Below are positions 29,747 to 41,500 of a stretch of DNA of 64,000 nucleotides, piece after piece (the stretch's first letter is position 1; the number at the start of each line of letters is the position of its first letter). The notes under the pieces were generated by a model. That model did no database searches and was not told the DNA's origin. It saw nothing but the letters and a program-made list of their open reading frames with translations. The stretch covers positions 248,001 to 312,000 of the forward strand of contig OX387202.1 in NCBI GenBank assembly GCA_947561715.1, written 5' to 3'. A program made the translations under genes and the position numbers. The DNA is from Ascidia mentula. Lineage: Eukaryota; Chordata; Ascidiacea; Phlebobranchia; Ascidiidae.

Positions 29747-30893
29747 CAGCGTGTATGGATTGTAGTCGTATATTTTGCTTCCTTACTTGTTTGTTGTCAT
29801 GCCAACCGATGTAGCAGTACATAATATTTTATCCCAGTAATATTTTGTGCTGATTCTTTTGCTGAATGAACAAAATTGTATTGTTTTGTGTGATATAAAA
29901 TATTATGAAATACATACTTGTTAAAAAACTATGATGTCATCCCGTCATAATCCAGTTTAACTTCATTGAATTTTCGTTCACACACGATTGAATTCCGCCA
30001 GTGGGGTTCGAACTCACGCCCTGTGATTCTATCGATTATTTTAACCGAGCTAAATTGGTCTGACAATATTCCCGGGTCGATGTCGCCATTTGTAACATTT
30101 GGAGTGAGTTGTTTATCTAACAGAAAGAAATCAATACGTGAGGCGGCGTATGGATTTTTCTGAAATCTCGAGTATTTCTGCAGATTTGGATTTTTTTGTC
30201 GAAATATACCTTGCAAGTTTCCTAGAGTTGCATATTGCTCTAACTTTTTCTTCGCATTCCGGTTAGCATGTTTATCGGTACCCGATTTGTCGAGTTTGTC
30301 GTTCAATACTAAATCTCCTCCTATGATAATATGACCATTTGAGAAATTGTTTGTGATGAGAACAAGTTATCAATAAATTCCGGTTCGTCCCTGTTTGGTC
30401 CGTAGACGTTGACAAGGACCAGTTCAATAGAATTAATTGCAACGCCTCTACTGTTAGAAGTGCCCAAAACGTTTTACCTCCGCATTCCATTTCCACAACT
30501 TCACGTCATTAACACTGCTATGTGTTTCCTGCAAGAAGGCAATGTTACATTTTTTAGTTCGAAAATATTGAAAAATCGATTTACGTTTCATTGTGTTGTT
30601 TAAACCGCGTACATTTTGCGAAAAGATGTTAAGAACCATGACTTGTGTTTAAAAAATACTCCGTCCGAGTTACATGTCCCATTCGTATTCCATGCCACCA
30701 TCGTAACGGTAAGGACAACTGAGGCTAATTTGGCGTGCCGATAACTTTTTACACGTACAACTAATTGTACTACATTTACAGATGCTATTTTTACATGCAA
30801 TCCCCAACGGGGACTTAGGCACAACATTTACGGTTTTACAAGCACACTTAAGAGAGTACCTTTGGCACTGCACGCATTCGAACATGTCACCGT
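29747..30893 (-). mobile_element. LINE of Tx1/L1-like type, copy 3: endonuclease, no RT
   Basis: Minus order: ORF1 tail (Cys-rich FECVQCQRYSLK near 30885), endonuclease start IFSQNVRGLNNTMKRK and FLQETHSSVND (30639-30454), the endonuclease middle with VNVYGPNRDEP in a shifted frame (30500-30330), KLDKSGTDKHANRNAKKKLE and RIDFFLLDKQL with SDQFSS (30306-30063), then a tRNA-like insert and the family 3' UTR. All RT sequence is missing, so this copy has the endonuclease that copies 1 and 2 lack. Its 5' end near 30893 runs into an FN3-like remnant. Confidence 0.82.
29996..30062 (-). repeat. tRNA-like (SINE) fragment inside LINE copy 3
   Basis: On the minus strand TTTAGCTCGGTTA (A-box-like) is followed about 30 bp later by GAGTTCGAACCCC (B box) and CACTGGCGG. 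The same piece occurs at about 58493-58556. It sits at the point where the LINE jumps from endonuclease to 3' UTR, so it marks the deletion junction. Confidence 0.55.
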
Positions 30894-30944
30894 CTCCGTC
30901 AAGACGTTACTCTGGTTGAAATTCGGTGCAGCAGGAAATTCGGT

Positions 30945-31079
30945 AAAAGCTCTTCTGGCAAAAGAAAAACTTGTTTGTTCGACGTTTCGGTTGTTATACA
31001 ACAAACCTTCATCAGGATAATGAAGTAAAAACGCCCACACGGTGATAAATAAGCGTTTTTACTTCATTATCCTGATGAA
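30945..31079 (-). mobile_element. PLE 3'-end fragment with hammerhead-like motif and palindrome
   Basis: The minus strand has CTGATGA (31015-31009), a stem II with loop, and CCGAAACGTCG, followed by GCCAGAAGAGC as in the PLE at 25862-28236, so it is a related PLE end. Sequence 31009-31042 is repeated inverted at 31048-31079, giving a hairpin of about 30 bp per arm. It ends exactly where FN3 coding sequence resumes. Confidence 0.65.
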
Positions 31080-31186
31080 CGTATCTGTGGCTTCACTCAA
31101 TCCTGCTACTCGATATTCTGTCAATGTGACGGCAGTCCTCAACTTTGGGGTCAAAGAAGTTACCTCAGTTCATGAGTTCGTCACTC
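31080..31186 (+). pseudogene. FN3 module, 3' part of a broken exon
   Basis: The frame ending at the GTAAGT donor (31187) gives ASLNPATRYSVNVTAVLNFG and VTSVHEFVT, the E-F-G strands of a fibronectin type III domain with the usual L-x-P-x-T-x-Y-x-V pattern. It ends in phase 1 like all the other FN3 exons downstream. The first ~155 nt of the exon are missing because the PLE fragment ends at about 31079. Confidence 0.7.
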
Positions 31187-31480
31187 GTAAGTAAAGAATT
31201 GAGTCAGATTTTCAACTCACAACAATAAATATTTTCCACATTTTGCATGATTTTTTTTTCAGTCAATAACTTTTTGTTCAGCAATTATTTCTCATATAAT
31301 TGTCTGTGAATATCTGTGTCTTACAAACATAAGGTTAGTGTCATGGTCAAAAAAATGCATGGAATATCCTGCAATAGAGGTTATTTGCTGAACGCCAGAT
31401 ATGAATAAATATCCTGGGTCATGTTCATTGAACATTTGCAAACACTTGTTGTCATGGTAACACAACATTCATATGTGCAG

Positions 31481-31747
31481 TGCCAGATGCCCCGACCAAC
31501 TTAAGCGCGTCACAAGTCAATACTAGTTCTGCACTGTTAACATGGGATTCACCTTCTGGACCAGAAATTACTGGTTATGTCATCACAATCAACAACACGG
31601 AAACAATCACGATACCTCTTCTTGTGGGAAGTTACAGATTAACTAATTTATCATCGAATACAATCATTGGAGTAAGAATGTCAGCTTATGAGGATGGTGA
31701 CGTCACCCAAACTGGACCAAACATTTCAGAAATTGTGATATTCCTGC
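31481..31747 (+). CDS. FN3 exon 2 of the FN3-ZP gene
   Basis: A phase 1-1 exon of 267 nt with CAG acceptor and GTAAGT donor encodes one complete fibronectin type III domain: PDAPTNLSASQVNTSSALLT, WDSPSGPEITGYVITI with the conserved Trp, LTNLSSNTIIGVRMSAYEDG. One domain per phase 1-1 exon allows shuffling or duplication of modules without loss of frame. The next exon in the same phase is 25 kb away at 56885. FN3 domains act in extracellular adhesion or recognition; several N-x-S/T sites fit secretion. Confidence 0.85.
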
Positions 31748-33304
31748 GTAAGTTTCATGGATTTACTGCCTAAAAATCAAACTTTCCAATTTAACAAAGT
31801 TTAAAGTTGAGGTTAACAATCTGTTTGAATGGTGAAATTTTGTAAACACATGCACAACAATTTGCAGTAAATTTGTTACAACAACTATTACTCATAATAG
31901 CATGAGGTAATTATTGACCTATGTTACGGTCCGGAACACTTTTTATTTCTTGAAACGAAATTTCGTTTCCAAGTGTTTGGAGCATAATTTGACAATTTCG
32001 TTCCGGAACCAGTTTTTGTTTTGTGCATCTTTTTACCACAAGGTGCTGCTATAGGACCGCTCGAAAAATTTAATTGCACGTGTAGATGAAATTATTAAAA
32101 ACTGCTTTGCCAACTTAGAAATAGAAGCGATATGGTAGATTTAAAATTGAAAAAACGTTCGATGACATTAACTTTTTATATGAATTATTTGATATTTTAG
32201 TCGTTAAATCGCTGTAGGAAAAATTAAATCTTTCATAAAAGAGCTTTGTAGTCGATTTTCTGTTGTTAGCATTGCAAATGTGTATTGGTGATATCGTTCC
32301 CACGCACAGAACCTTTTGCAAATTGGTCGATGTAAAACAAAGCACAACACTCACGTGGTGCCAAAGTATCGTGTAAAGTAAACCAAGTTGAAATTTTAAA
32401 TACAAATATGTAACATGTTATTTATAGTAACGGTCTATTTATAATTGTGTATAAAAACACAATTTAAATAAATATACAACCAAGAAATAACAAACGCCTC
32501 ATGCTAAAATAAAACATACACTACATGATTTTCTCAAAACATATTAATAGCATTGATCGAAAATGTTGCGGATTATATTGGAATTTTCCGCTTCAAAAAT
32601 TACCATGATATCGACAGTGATAAACAGCATCAAAATTCGGGACACACAAAAGTGCAAAAAGGCGTGTGGTCGTCTTATCCGAACTAACAACTCCCAAAGG
32701 AGCGGCGTCATCAGAGAACTTCAAAAAGCGAAGAGAGAAAAGTCCGTATCTCAATTCCCAAGATAGGCGCCTCCCACAACGAAATTTTACTGCTCGCACG
32801 CAAAGCTGATGTCTTAAGATCGTTTAATTATTGCTCCCGAATTTTATTAGGAACATAGATAAACTGCTCATACGGCAAGCATCAAACATAGCAATTAACA
32901 AGTGAAAACATGTTTAAAACGGGTCATTCGCCAAACAGTTTAAAAGAACGCCTTCAAATCATCAAAAAAACGAATAGTCGAATACGGTTCAATGGGACCG
33001 TCTACAACATACCTAGAGCATTTAACAGCTATATTTATTTCGTTTGGCCATATTATTTCAAAACAAAGACAAGTAAATACCTGTCAAAGACAAGCTTAAA
33101 CCGCGCCGTCGGTTCGCCAAAAACAGTTTTAAGAACGCCTTTTCGTATGACAACAAAAAACTAAAGCATATAGTTAAATAAAGTTTAGAGGTATCTCCTT
33201 CTACATGGCTGTAGTATTCAACTGCCAAATTTTAATTCGCTTGGATGTAAAACAGAGATTTGACAGGCGAATACCTCTCAAAGACAAGTATAAACCGCGC
33301 CGCA
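31748..33304. other. Left part of the 25-kb intron
   Basis: No exon with FN3 features was found. A GGAACGAAATTTCGTTCC-like palindromic patch at about 31930-32005 resembles the sequence around the 20-bp minisatellite. From about 32905 a degenerate ~190-bp periodicity appears (AAGAACGCCTT at 32945 and 33131; AAACCGCGCC at 33100 and 33292) before the satellite proper. Confidence 0.5.
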
Positions 33305-33870
33305 AGGGCGAAATTAACTAAATTTGACAGTAGTATGCCTGTGCTTTAAACAATTTTAAATCAAGCGACTTGAAATTTTGCACACAAATGTTAGATGTCA
33401 GTACAAAACGAGAAATGAAAACTATATTGGCGTATGTCCTTTAGAATTTTATTGCTTGCCGAAAACGCATGTTTGACACTATAGTGGCTAATGTTCGGCG
33501 GATTAACTAAATTTGACAGTTGTCCGCCTGTGATTTCAACATTTTTATATCAAGCGACTTGAATTTTTGCTCAAAAATATTAGATGCCACTACAAAACGA
33601 GCAATGAAAACTAAATTGACGTGTGTCCTTTAGTTTCTTATTGCTGCGCGAAAACACATGTCACAAACAATGGTCGCTAAGGTTCGGCGGTTTTGACTAA
33701 ATTTGAGAGTTGTCCGACTGTGATTTAAACATTTTTATATCAAGCGACTTGAAATTTTGCTCACAAATATTAGATGCCACTACAAAACGAGCAATGAAAA
33801 CTAAATTGGCGTATGTCTTTTAGTTTCTTATTGCTGCGCGAAAACGCATGTTACAAACATTGGTCGCCAA

Positions 33871-35776
33871 GGTCGTGCGGAATTAACTAATTTTGAGAAT
33901 TCCCGCCGGCAATATAAACAATTTTCAATCAAGCGACCTGAAATTTTGCTCACAAATATTAGATGCCACTACAAAACGAGCAATGAAAACTAAATTGACG
34001 TGTGTCCTTTAGTTTCTTATTGCTGCGCGAAAACACATGTCACAAACAATGGTCGCTAAGGTTCGGCGGTTTTGACTAAATTTGACAGTTGTCCGCCTGT
34101 GATTTCAACATTTTTTAAATCAAGCGACTTGAAATTTTGTACACAAATATTAGATGCCACTACAAAACGAGCAATGAAAACCAAATTGATCGTATGTCCT
34201 TTAGTTTCTTATTGCTGCGCGAAAACGCATGTTACAAACAATGGTCGCTAAGGTTCGGCGGCTTTGACTAAATTTGAGAGTTGTCCGCCTGTGATTTCAA
34301 CATTTTTAAATCAAGCGACTTGAAATTTTGCACACAAATATTAGATGCCACTACAAAACGAACAATGAAAACTAAATTGATCGTATGTCCTTTAGTTTCT
34401 TATTGCTGCGCGAAAACGCATGTTACAAACAATGGTCGCTAAGGTTCGGCGGTTTTGACTAAATTTGACAGTTGTCCGCCTGTGATTTCAACATTTTTAT
34501 ATCAAGCGACTTGAATTTTTGTTCACAAATATTAGATGTCACTACAAAACGAGCAATGAAAACCAAATTGATCGTATGTCCTTTAGTTTCTTATTGCTGC
34601 GCGAAAACGCAAGTTACAAACAATGGTCGCTAAGGTTCGGCGGTTTTGACTAAATTTGAGAGTTGTCCGCATGCGATTTCAACATTTTTAAATCAAGCGA
34701 CTTGAAATTTTGCACACAAATATTAGATGCCACTACAAAACGAGAAATGAAAACTAAATTGGCGTATGTCCTTTAGTTTCTTATTGCTGCGCGAAAACGC
34801 ATGTTACAAACAATGGTCGCTAAGGTCGTGCGGAATAAACTAATTTTGAGATTTCCCGCCGGCAATATAAACAATTTTCAATCAAGCGACCTGAAATTTT
34901 GCTCACAAATATTAGATGCCACTACAAAACGAGCAATGAAAACTAAATTGACGTGTGTCCTTTAGTTTCTTATTGCTGCGCGAAAACACATGTCACAAAC
35001 AATGGTCGCTAAGGTTCGGCGGTTTTGACTAAATTTGACAGTTGTCCGCCTGTGATTTCAACATTTTTTAAATCAAGCGACTTGAAATTTTGTACACAAA
35101 TATTAGATGCCACTACAAAACGAGCAATGAAAACCAAATTGATCGTATGTCCTTTAGTTTCTTATTGCTGCGCGAAAACGCATGTTACAAACAATGGTCG
35201 CTAAGGTTCGGCGGCTTTGACTAAATTTGAGAGTTGTCCGCCTGTGATTTCAACATTTATATATCAAGCGACTTGAAATTTTGCACACAAATATTAGATG
35301 CCACTACAAAACGAACAATGAAAACTAAATTGATCGTATGTCCTTTAGTTTCTTATTGCTGCGCGAAAACGCATGTTACAAACAATGGTCGCTAAGGTTC
35401 GGCGGTTTTGACTAAATTTGACAGTTGTCCGCCTGTGATTTCAACATTTTTATATCAAGCGACTTGAATTTTTGTTCACAAATATTAGATGTCACTACAA
35501 AACGAGCAATGAAAACCAAATTGATCGTATGTCCTTTAGTTTCTTATTGCTGCGCGAAAACGCAAGTTACAAACAATGGTCGCTAAGGTTCGGCGGTTTT
35601 GACTAAATTTGAGAGTTGTCCGCATGCGATTTCAACATTTTTAAATCAAGCGACTTGAAATTTTGCACACAAATATTAGATGCCACTACAAAACGAGAAA
35701 TGAAAACTAAATTGGCGTATGTCCTTTAGTTTCTTATTGCTGCGCGAAAACGCATGTTACAAACAATGGTCGCTAA
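33871..35776. repeat. Two copies of a 953-bp five-monomer higher-order unit
   Basis: The GGTCGTGCGG variant starts at 33871, 34824 and 35777, exactly 953 bp apart, and the monomers between follow the same order with near identity (for example the ACGTGTGTCC, then GATCGTATGTCC variants). It is a local five-monomer repeat inside the satellite. Confidence 0.88.
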
Positions 35777-38589
35777 GGTCGTGCGGAATAAACTAATTTT
35801 GAGATTTCCCGCCGGCAATATAAACAATTTTCAATAAAGCGACCTGAAATTTTGCACACAAATACTAGGTGCCACTACAAAACGAAAAATGAAAACTAGA
35901 TTGGCGTCTGTCCTTTAGAATTTTATTGCTTGCCGAAAACGCATGTTTCAAACTATGGTGGCTAAGGTTCGGCGATTTTAACTAAATTTGACAGTTGTCC
36001 GCCTGTGATTTCAACATTTTTATATCAAGCGACTTGAAGTTTTGCACACAAATATTAGATGCCACTACAAAACGAGCAATGAAAACTAAATTAACGTGTG
36101 TCCTTTAGTTTCTTATTGCTGCGCGAAAACACATGTCACAAACAATGGTCGCTAAGGTTCGTCGGATTAACTAAATTTGACAGTTGTCCGCCTGTGATTT
36201 CAACATTTTTATATCAAGCGACTTGAATTTTTGCTCACAAATATTAGATGCCACTACAAAACGAGCAATGAAAACTAAATTGACGTGTGTCCTTTAGTTT
36301 CTTATTGCTGCGCGAAAACACATGTCACAAACAATGGTCGCTAAGGTTCGGCGGTTTTGACTAAATTTGACAGTTGTCCGACTGTGATTTTAACATTTTT
36401 ATATCAAGCGACTTGAAATTTTGCACACAAATATTAGATGCCACTACAAAACGAGCAATGAAAACTAAATTGGCGTATGTCCTTTAGTTTCTTATTGCTG
36501 CGCGAAAACGCATGTTACAAACAATGGTCGCTAAGGTTCGGCGGTTTTGACTAAGTTTGACAGTTGTCCGCCTGTGATTTCAACATTTTTATATCAAGCG
36601 ACTTGAATTTTTGCTCACAAATATTAGATGCCACTACAAAACGAGAAATGAAAACTAAATTGGCGTCTGTCTTTCAGAATTTTATTGCTGCGCGAAAACG
36701 CATGTTACAAACAATGGTCGCTAAGGTCGTGCGGAATTAACTAATTTTGAGAATTCCCGCCGGCAATATAAACAATTTTCAATAAAGCGACCTGAAATTT
36801 TGCACACAAAAACTAGGTGCTTCTACAAAACAAGCAATGAAAACTATATTGGCGTCTGTCCTTTAGAATTTTGTTGCTTGCCGAAAACGCACGTTTGAAA
36901 CTATGGTGGCTAAGCTTCGGCGGATTAACTAAATTTGACAGTTGTCCGCCTGTGATTTCAACATTTTTGTATCAAGCGACTTGAATTTTTGCTCACAAAC
37001 ATTAGATGTCACTACAAAACGAGCAATGAAAACCAAATTGATCGTATGTCCTTAAGTTTCTTATTGCTGCGCGAAAACGCATGTTACAAACAATGGTCGC
37101 TAAGGTTCGGCAGTTTTGACTAAATTTGAGATTTGTCCGCCTGTGATTTCAACATTTTTATATCAAGCGACTTGAAGTTTTGCACACAAATATTAGATGC
37201 CACTACAAAACGAGCAATGAAAACTAAATTGACGTGTGTCCTTTAGTTTCTTATTGCTGCGCGAAAACACATGTCACAAACAATGGTCGCTAAGGTTCGG
37301 CAGTTTTGACTAAATTTGAGAGTTGTCCGCCTGTGATTTCAACATTTTTATATCAAGCGACTTGAAATTTTGCACACAAATATTAGATGCCACTACAAAA
37401 CGAAAAATGAAACTAGATTGGCGTCTTTCCTTTAGAATTTTATTGCTTGCCGAAAACGCATGTTTCAAACTATGGTGGCTAAGGTTCGGCGATTTTAACT
37501 AAATTTGACAGTTGTCCGCCTGTGATTTCAACATTTTTATATCAAGCGACTTGAAGTTTTGCACACAAATATTAGATGCCACTACAAAACGAGCAATGAA
37601 AACTAAATTGACGTGTGTCCTTAAGTTTCTTATTGCTGCGCGAAAACGCATGTCACAAACAATGGTCGCTAAGGTCGTGCGGAATAAACTAATTTTGAGA
37701 TTTCCCGCCGGCAATATAAACAATTTTCAATCAAGCGACCTGAAATTTTGCACACAAATATTAGATGCCACTACAAAACGAAAAATGAAAACTAGATTGC
37801 CGTCTGTCCTTTAGAATTTTATTGCTTGCCGAAAACGCATGTTTCAAACTATGGTGGCTAAGGTTCGGCGATTTTAACTAAATTTGACAGTTGTCCGCCT
37901 GTGATTTCAACATTTTTATATCAAGCGACTTGAAGTTTTGCACACAAATATTAGATGCCACTACAAAACGAGCAATGAAAACTAAATTGACGTGTGTCCT
38001 TTAGTTTCTTATTGCTGCGCGAAAACACATGTCACAAACAATGGTCGCTAAGGTTCGGCGGATTAACTAAATTTGACAGTTGTCCGCCTGTGATTTCAAC
38101 ATTTTTATATCAAGCGACTTGAATTTTTGCTCACAAATATTAGATGCCACTACAAAACGAGCAATGAAAACTAAATTGACGTGTGTCCTTTAGTTTCTTA
38201 TTGCTGCGCGAAAACACATGTCACAAACAATGGTCGCTAAGGTTCGGCGGTTTTGACTAAATTTGACAGTTGTCCGACTGTGATTTTAACATTTTTATAT
38301 CAAGCGACTTGAAATTTTGCACACAAATATTAGATGCCACTACAAAACGAGCAATGAAAACTAAATTGGCGTATGTCCTTTAGTTTCTTATTGCTGCGCG
38401 AAAACGCATGTTACAAACAATGGTCGCTAAGGTTCGGCGGTTTTGACTAAGTTTGACAGTTGTCCGCCTGTGATTTCAACATTTTTATATCAAGCGACTT
38501 GAATTTTTGCTCACAAATATTAGATGCCACTACAAAACGAAAAATGAAAACTAAATTGGCGTCTGTCTTTCAGAATTTTATTGCTGCGC

Positions 38590-41500
38590 GAAAACGCATG
38601 TTACAAACAATGGTCGCTAAGGTCGTGCGGAATTAACTAATTTTGAGAATTCCCGCCGGCAATATAAACAATTTTCAATAAAGCGACCTGAAATTTTGCA
38701 CACAAAAACTAGGTGCTTCTACAAAACAAGCAATGAAAACTATATTGGCGTCTGTCCTTTAGAATTTTGTTGCTTGCCGAAAACGCACGTTTGAAACTAT
38801 GGTGGCTAAGCTTCGGCGGATTAACTAAATTTGACAGTTGTCCGCCTGTGATTTCAACATTTTTGTATCAAGCGACTTGAATTTTTGCTCACAAACATTA
38901 GATGTCACTACAAAACGAGCAATGAAAACCAAATTGATCGTATGTCCTTAAGTTTCTTATTGCTGCGCGAAAACGCATGTTACAAACAATGGTCGCTAAG
39001 GTTCGGCAGTTTTGACTAAATTTGACAGTTGTCCGACTGTGATTTTAACATTTTTATATCAAGCGACTTGAAATTTTGCACACAAATATTAGATGCCACT
39101 ACAAAACGAGCAATGAAAACTAAATTGGCGTATGTCCTTTAGTTTCTTATTGCTGCGCGAAAACGCATGTTACAAACAATGGTCGCTAAGGTTCGGCGGT
39201 TTTGACTAAATTTGACAGTTGTCCGCCTGTGATTTCAACATTTTTATATCAAGCGACTTGAATTTTTGCTCACAAATATTAGATGCCACTACAAAACGAA
39301 AAATGAAAACTAAATTGGCGTCTGTCTTTCAGAATTTTATTGCTGCGCGAAAACGCATGTTACAAACAATGGTCGCTAAGGTCGTGCGGAATTAACTAAT
39401 TTTGAGAATTCCCGCCGGCAATATAAACAATTTTCAATAAAGCGACCTGAAATTTTGCACACAAAAACTAGGTGCTTCTACAAAACAAGCAATGAAAACT
39501 ATATTGGCGTCTGTCCTTTAGAATTTTGTTGCTTGCCGAAAACGCACGTTTGAAACTATGGTGGCTAAGCTTCGGCGGATTAACTAAATTTGACAGTTGT
39601 CCGCCTGTGATTTCAACATTTTTGTATCAAGCGACTTGAATTTTTGCTCACAAACATTAGATGCCACTACAAAACGAGCAATGAAAACCAAATTGATCGT
39701 ATGTCCTTAAGTTTCTTATTGCTGCGCGAAAACGCATGTTACAAACAATGGTCGCTAAGGTTCGGCAGTTTTGACTAAATTTGAGAGTTGTCCGCCTGTG
39801 ATTTCAACATTTTTATATCAAGCGACTTGAAATTTTGCACACAAATATTAGATGTCATTACAAAACGAAAAATGAAAACTAGATTGGCGTCTGACCTTTA
39901 GAATTTTATTGCTTGCCGAAAACGCATGTTTCAAACTATGGTGGCTAAGGTTCGGCGATTTTAACTAAATTTGACAGCTGTCCGCCTGTGATTTCAACAT
40001 TATTATATCAAGCGACTTGAAGTTTTGCACACAAATATTAGATGCCACTACAAAACGAGCAATGAAAACTAAATTGACGTGTGTCCTTTAGTTTCTTATT
40101 GCTGCGCGAAAACACATGTCACAAACAATGGTCGCTAAGGTTCGGCGGATTAACTAAATTTGACAGTTGTCCGCCTGTGATTTCAACATTTTTATATCAA
40201 GCGACTTGAATTTTTGCTCACAAATATTAGATGCCACTACAAAACGAGCAATGAAAACTAAATTGACGTGTGTCCTTTAGTTTCTTATTGCTGCGCGAAA
40301 ACACATGTCACAAACAATGGTCGCTAAGGTTCGGCGGTTTTGACTGAATTTGACAGTTGTCCGACTGTGATTTTAACATTTTTATATCAAGCGACTTGAA
40401 ATTTTGCACACAAATATTAGATGCCACTACAAAACGAGCAATGAAAACTAAATTGGCGTATGTCCTTTAGTTTCTTATTGCTGCGCGAAAACGCATGTTA
40501 CAAACAATGGTCGCTAAGGTTCGGCGGTTTTGACTAAGTTTGACAGTTGTCCGCCTGTGATTTCAACATTTTTATATCAAGCGACTTGAATTTTTGCTCA
40601 CAAATATTAGATGCCACTACAAAACGAGAAATGAAAACTAAATTGGCGTCTGTCTTTCAGAATTTTATTGCTGCGCGAAAACGCATGTTACAAACAATGG
40701 TCGCTAAGGTCGTGCGGAATTAACTAATTTTGAGAATTCCCGCCGGCAATATAAACAATTTTCAATAAAGCGACCTGAAATTTTGCACACAAAAACTAGG
40801 TGCTTCTACAAAACAAACAATGAAAACTATATTGGCGTCTGTCCTTTAGAATTTTGTTGCTTGCCGAAAACGCACGTTTGAAACTATGGTGGCTAAGCTT
40901 CGGCGGATTAACTAAATTTGACAGTTGTCCGCCTGTGAATTTAACATTTTTGTATCAAGCGACTTGAATTTTTGCTCACAAACATTAGATGTCACTACAA
41001 AACGAGCAATGAAAACCAAATTGATCGTATGTCCTTAAGTTTCTTATTGCTGCGTGAAAACGCATGTTACAAACAATGGTCGCTAAGGTTCGGCAGTTTT
41101 GACTAAATTTGAGAGTTGTCCGCCTGTGATTTCAACATTTTTATATCAAGCGACTTGAAATTTTGCACACAAATATTAGATGCCACTACAAAACGAAAAA
41201 TGAAACTAGTTTGGCGTCTGTCCTTTAGAATTTTATTGCTTGCCGAAAACGCATGTTTCAAACTATGGTGGCTAAGGTTCGGCGATTTTAACTAAATTTG
41301 ACAGTTGTCCGCCTGTGATTTCAACATTTTTATATCAAGCGACTTGAAGTTTTGCACACAAATATTAGATGCCACTACAAAACGAGCAATGAAAACTAAA
41401 TTGACGTGTGTCCTTTAGTTTCTTATTGCTGCGCGAAAACACATGTCACAAACAATGGTCGCTAAGGTTCGGCGGATTAACTAAATTTGACAGTTGTCCG

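Noticed and set aside
37499-37814. Short frames in both strands within the satellite
   Set aside because: The ~190-bp period does not keep a frame, and the same sequence is closed in other monomers. They are chance frames.
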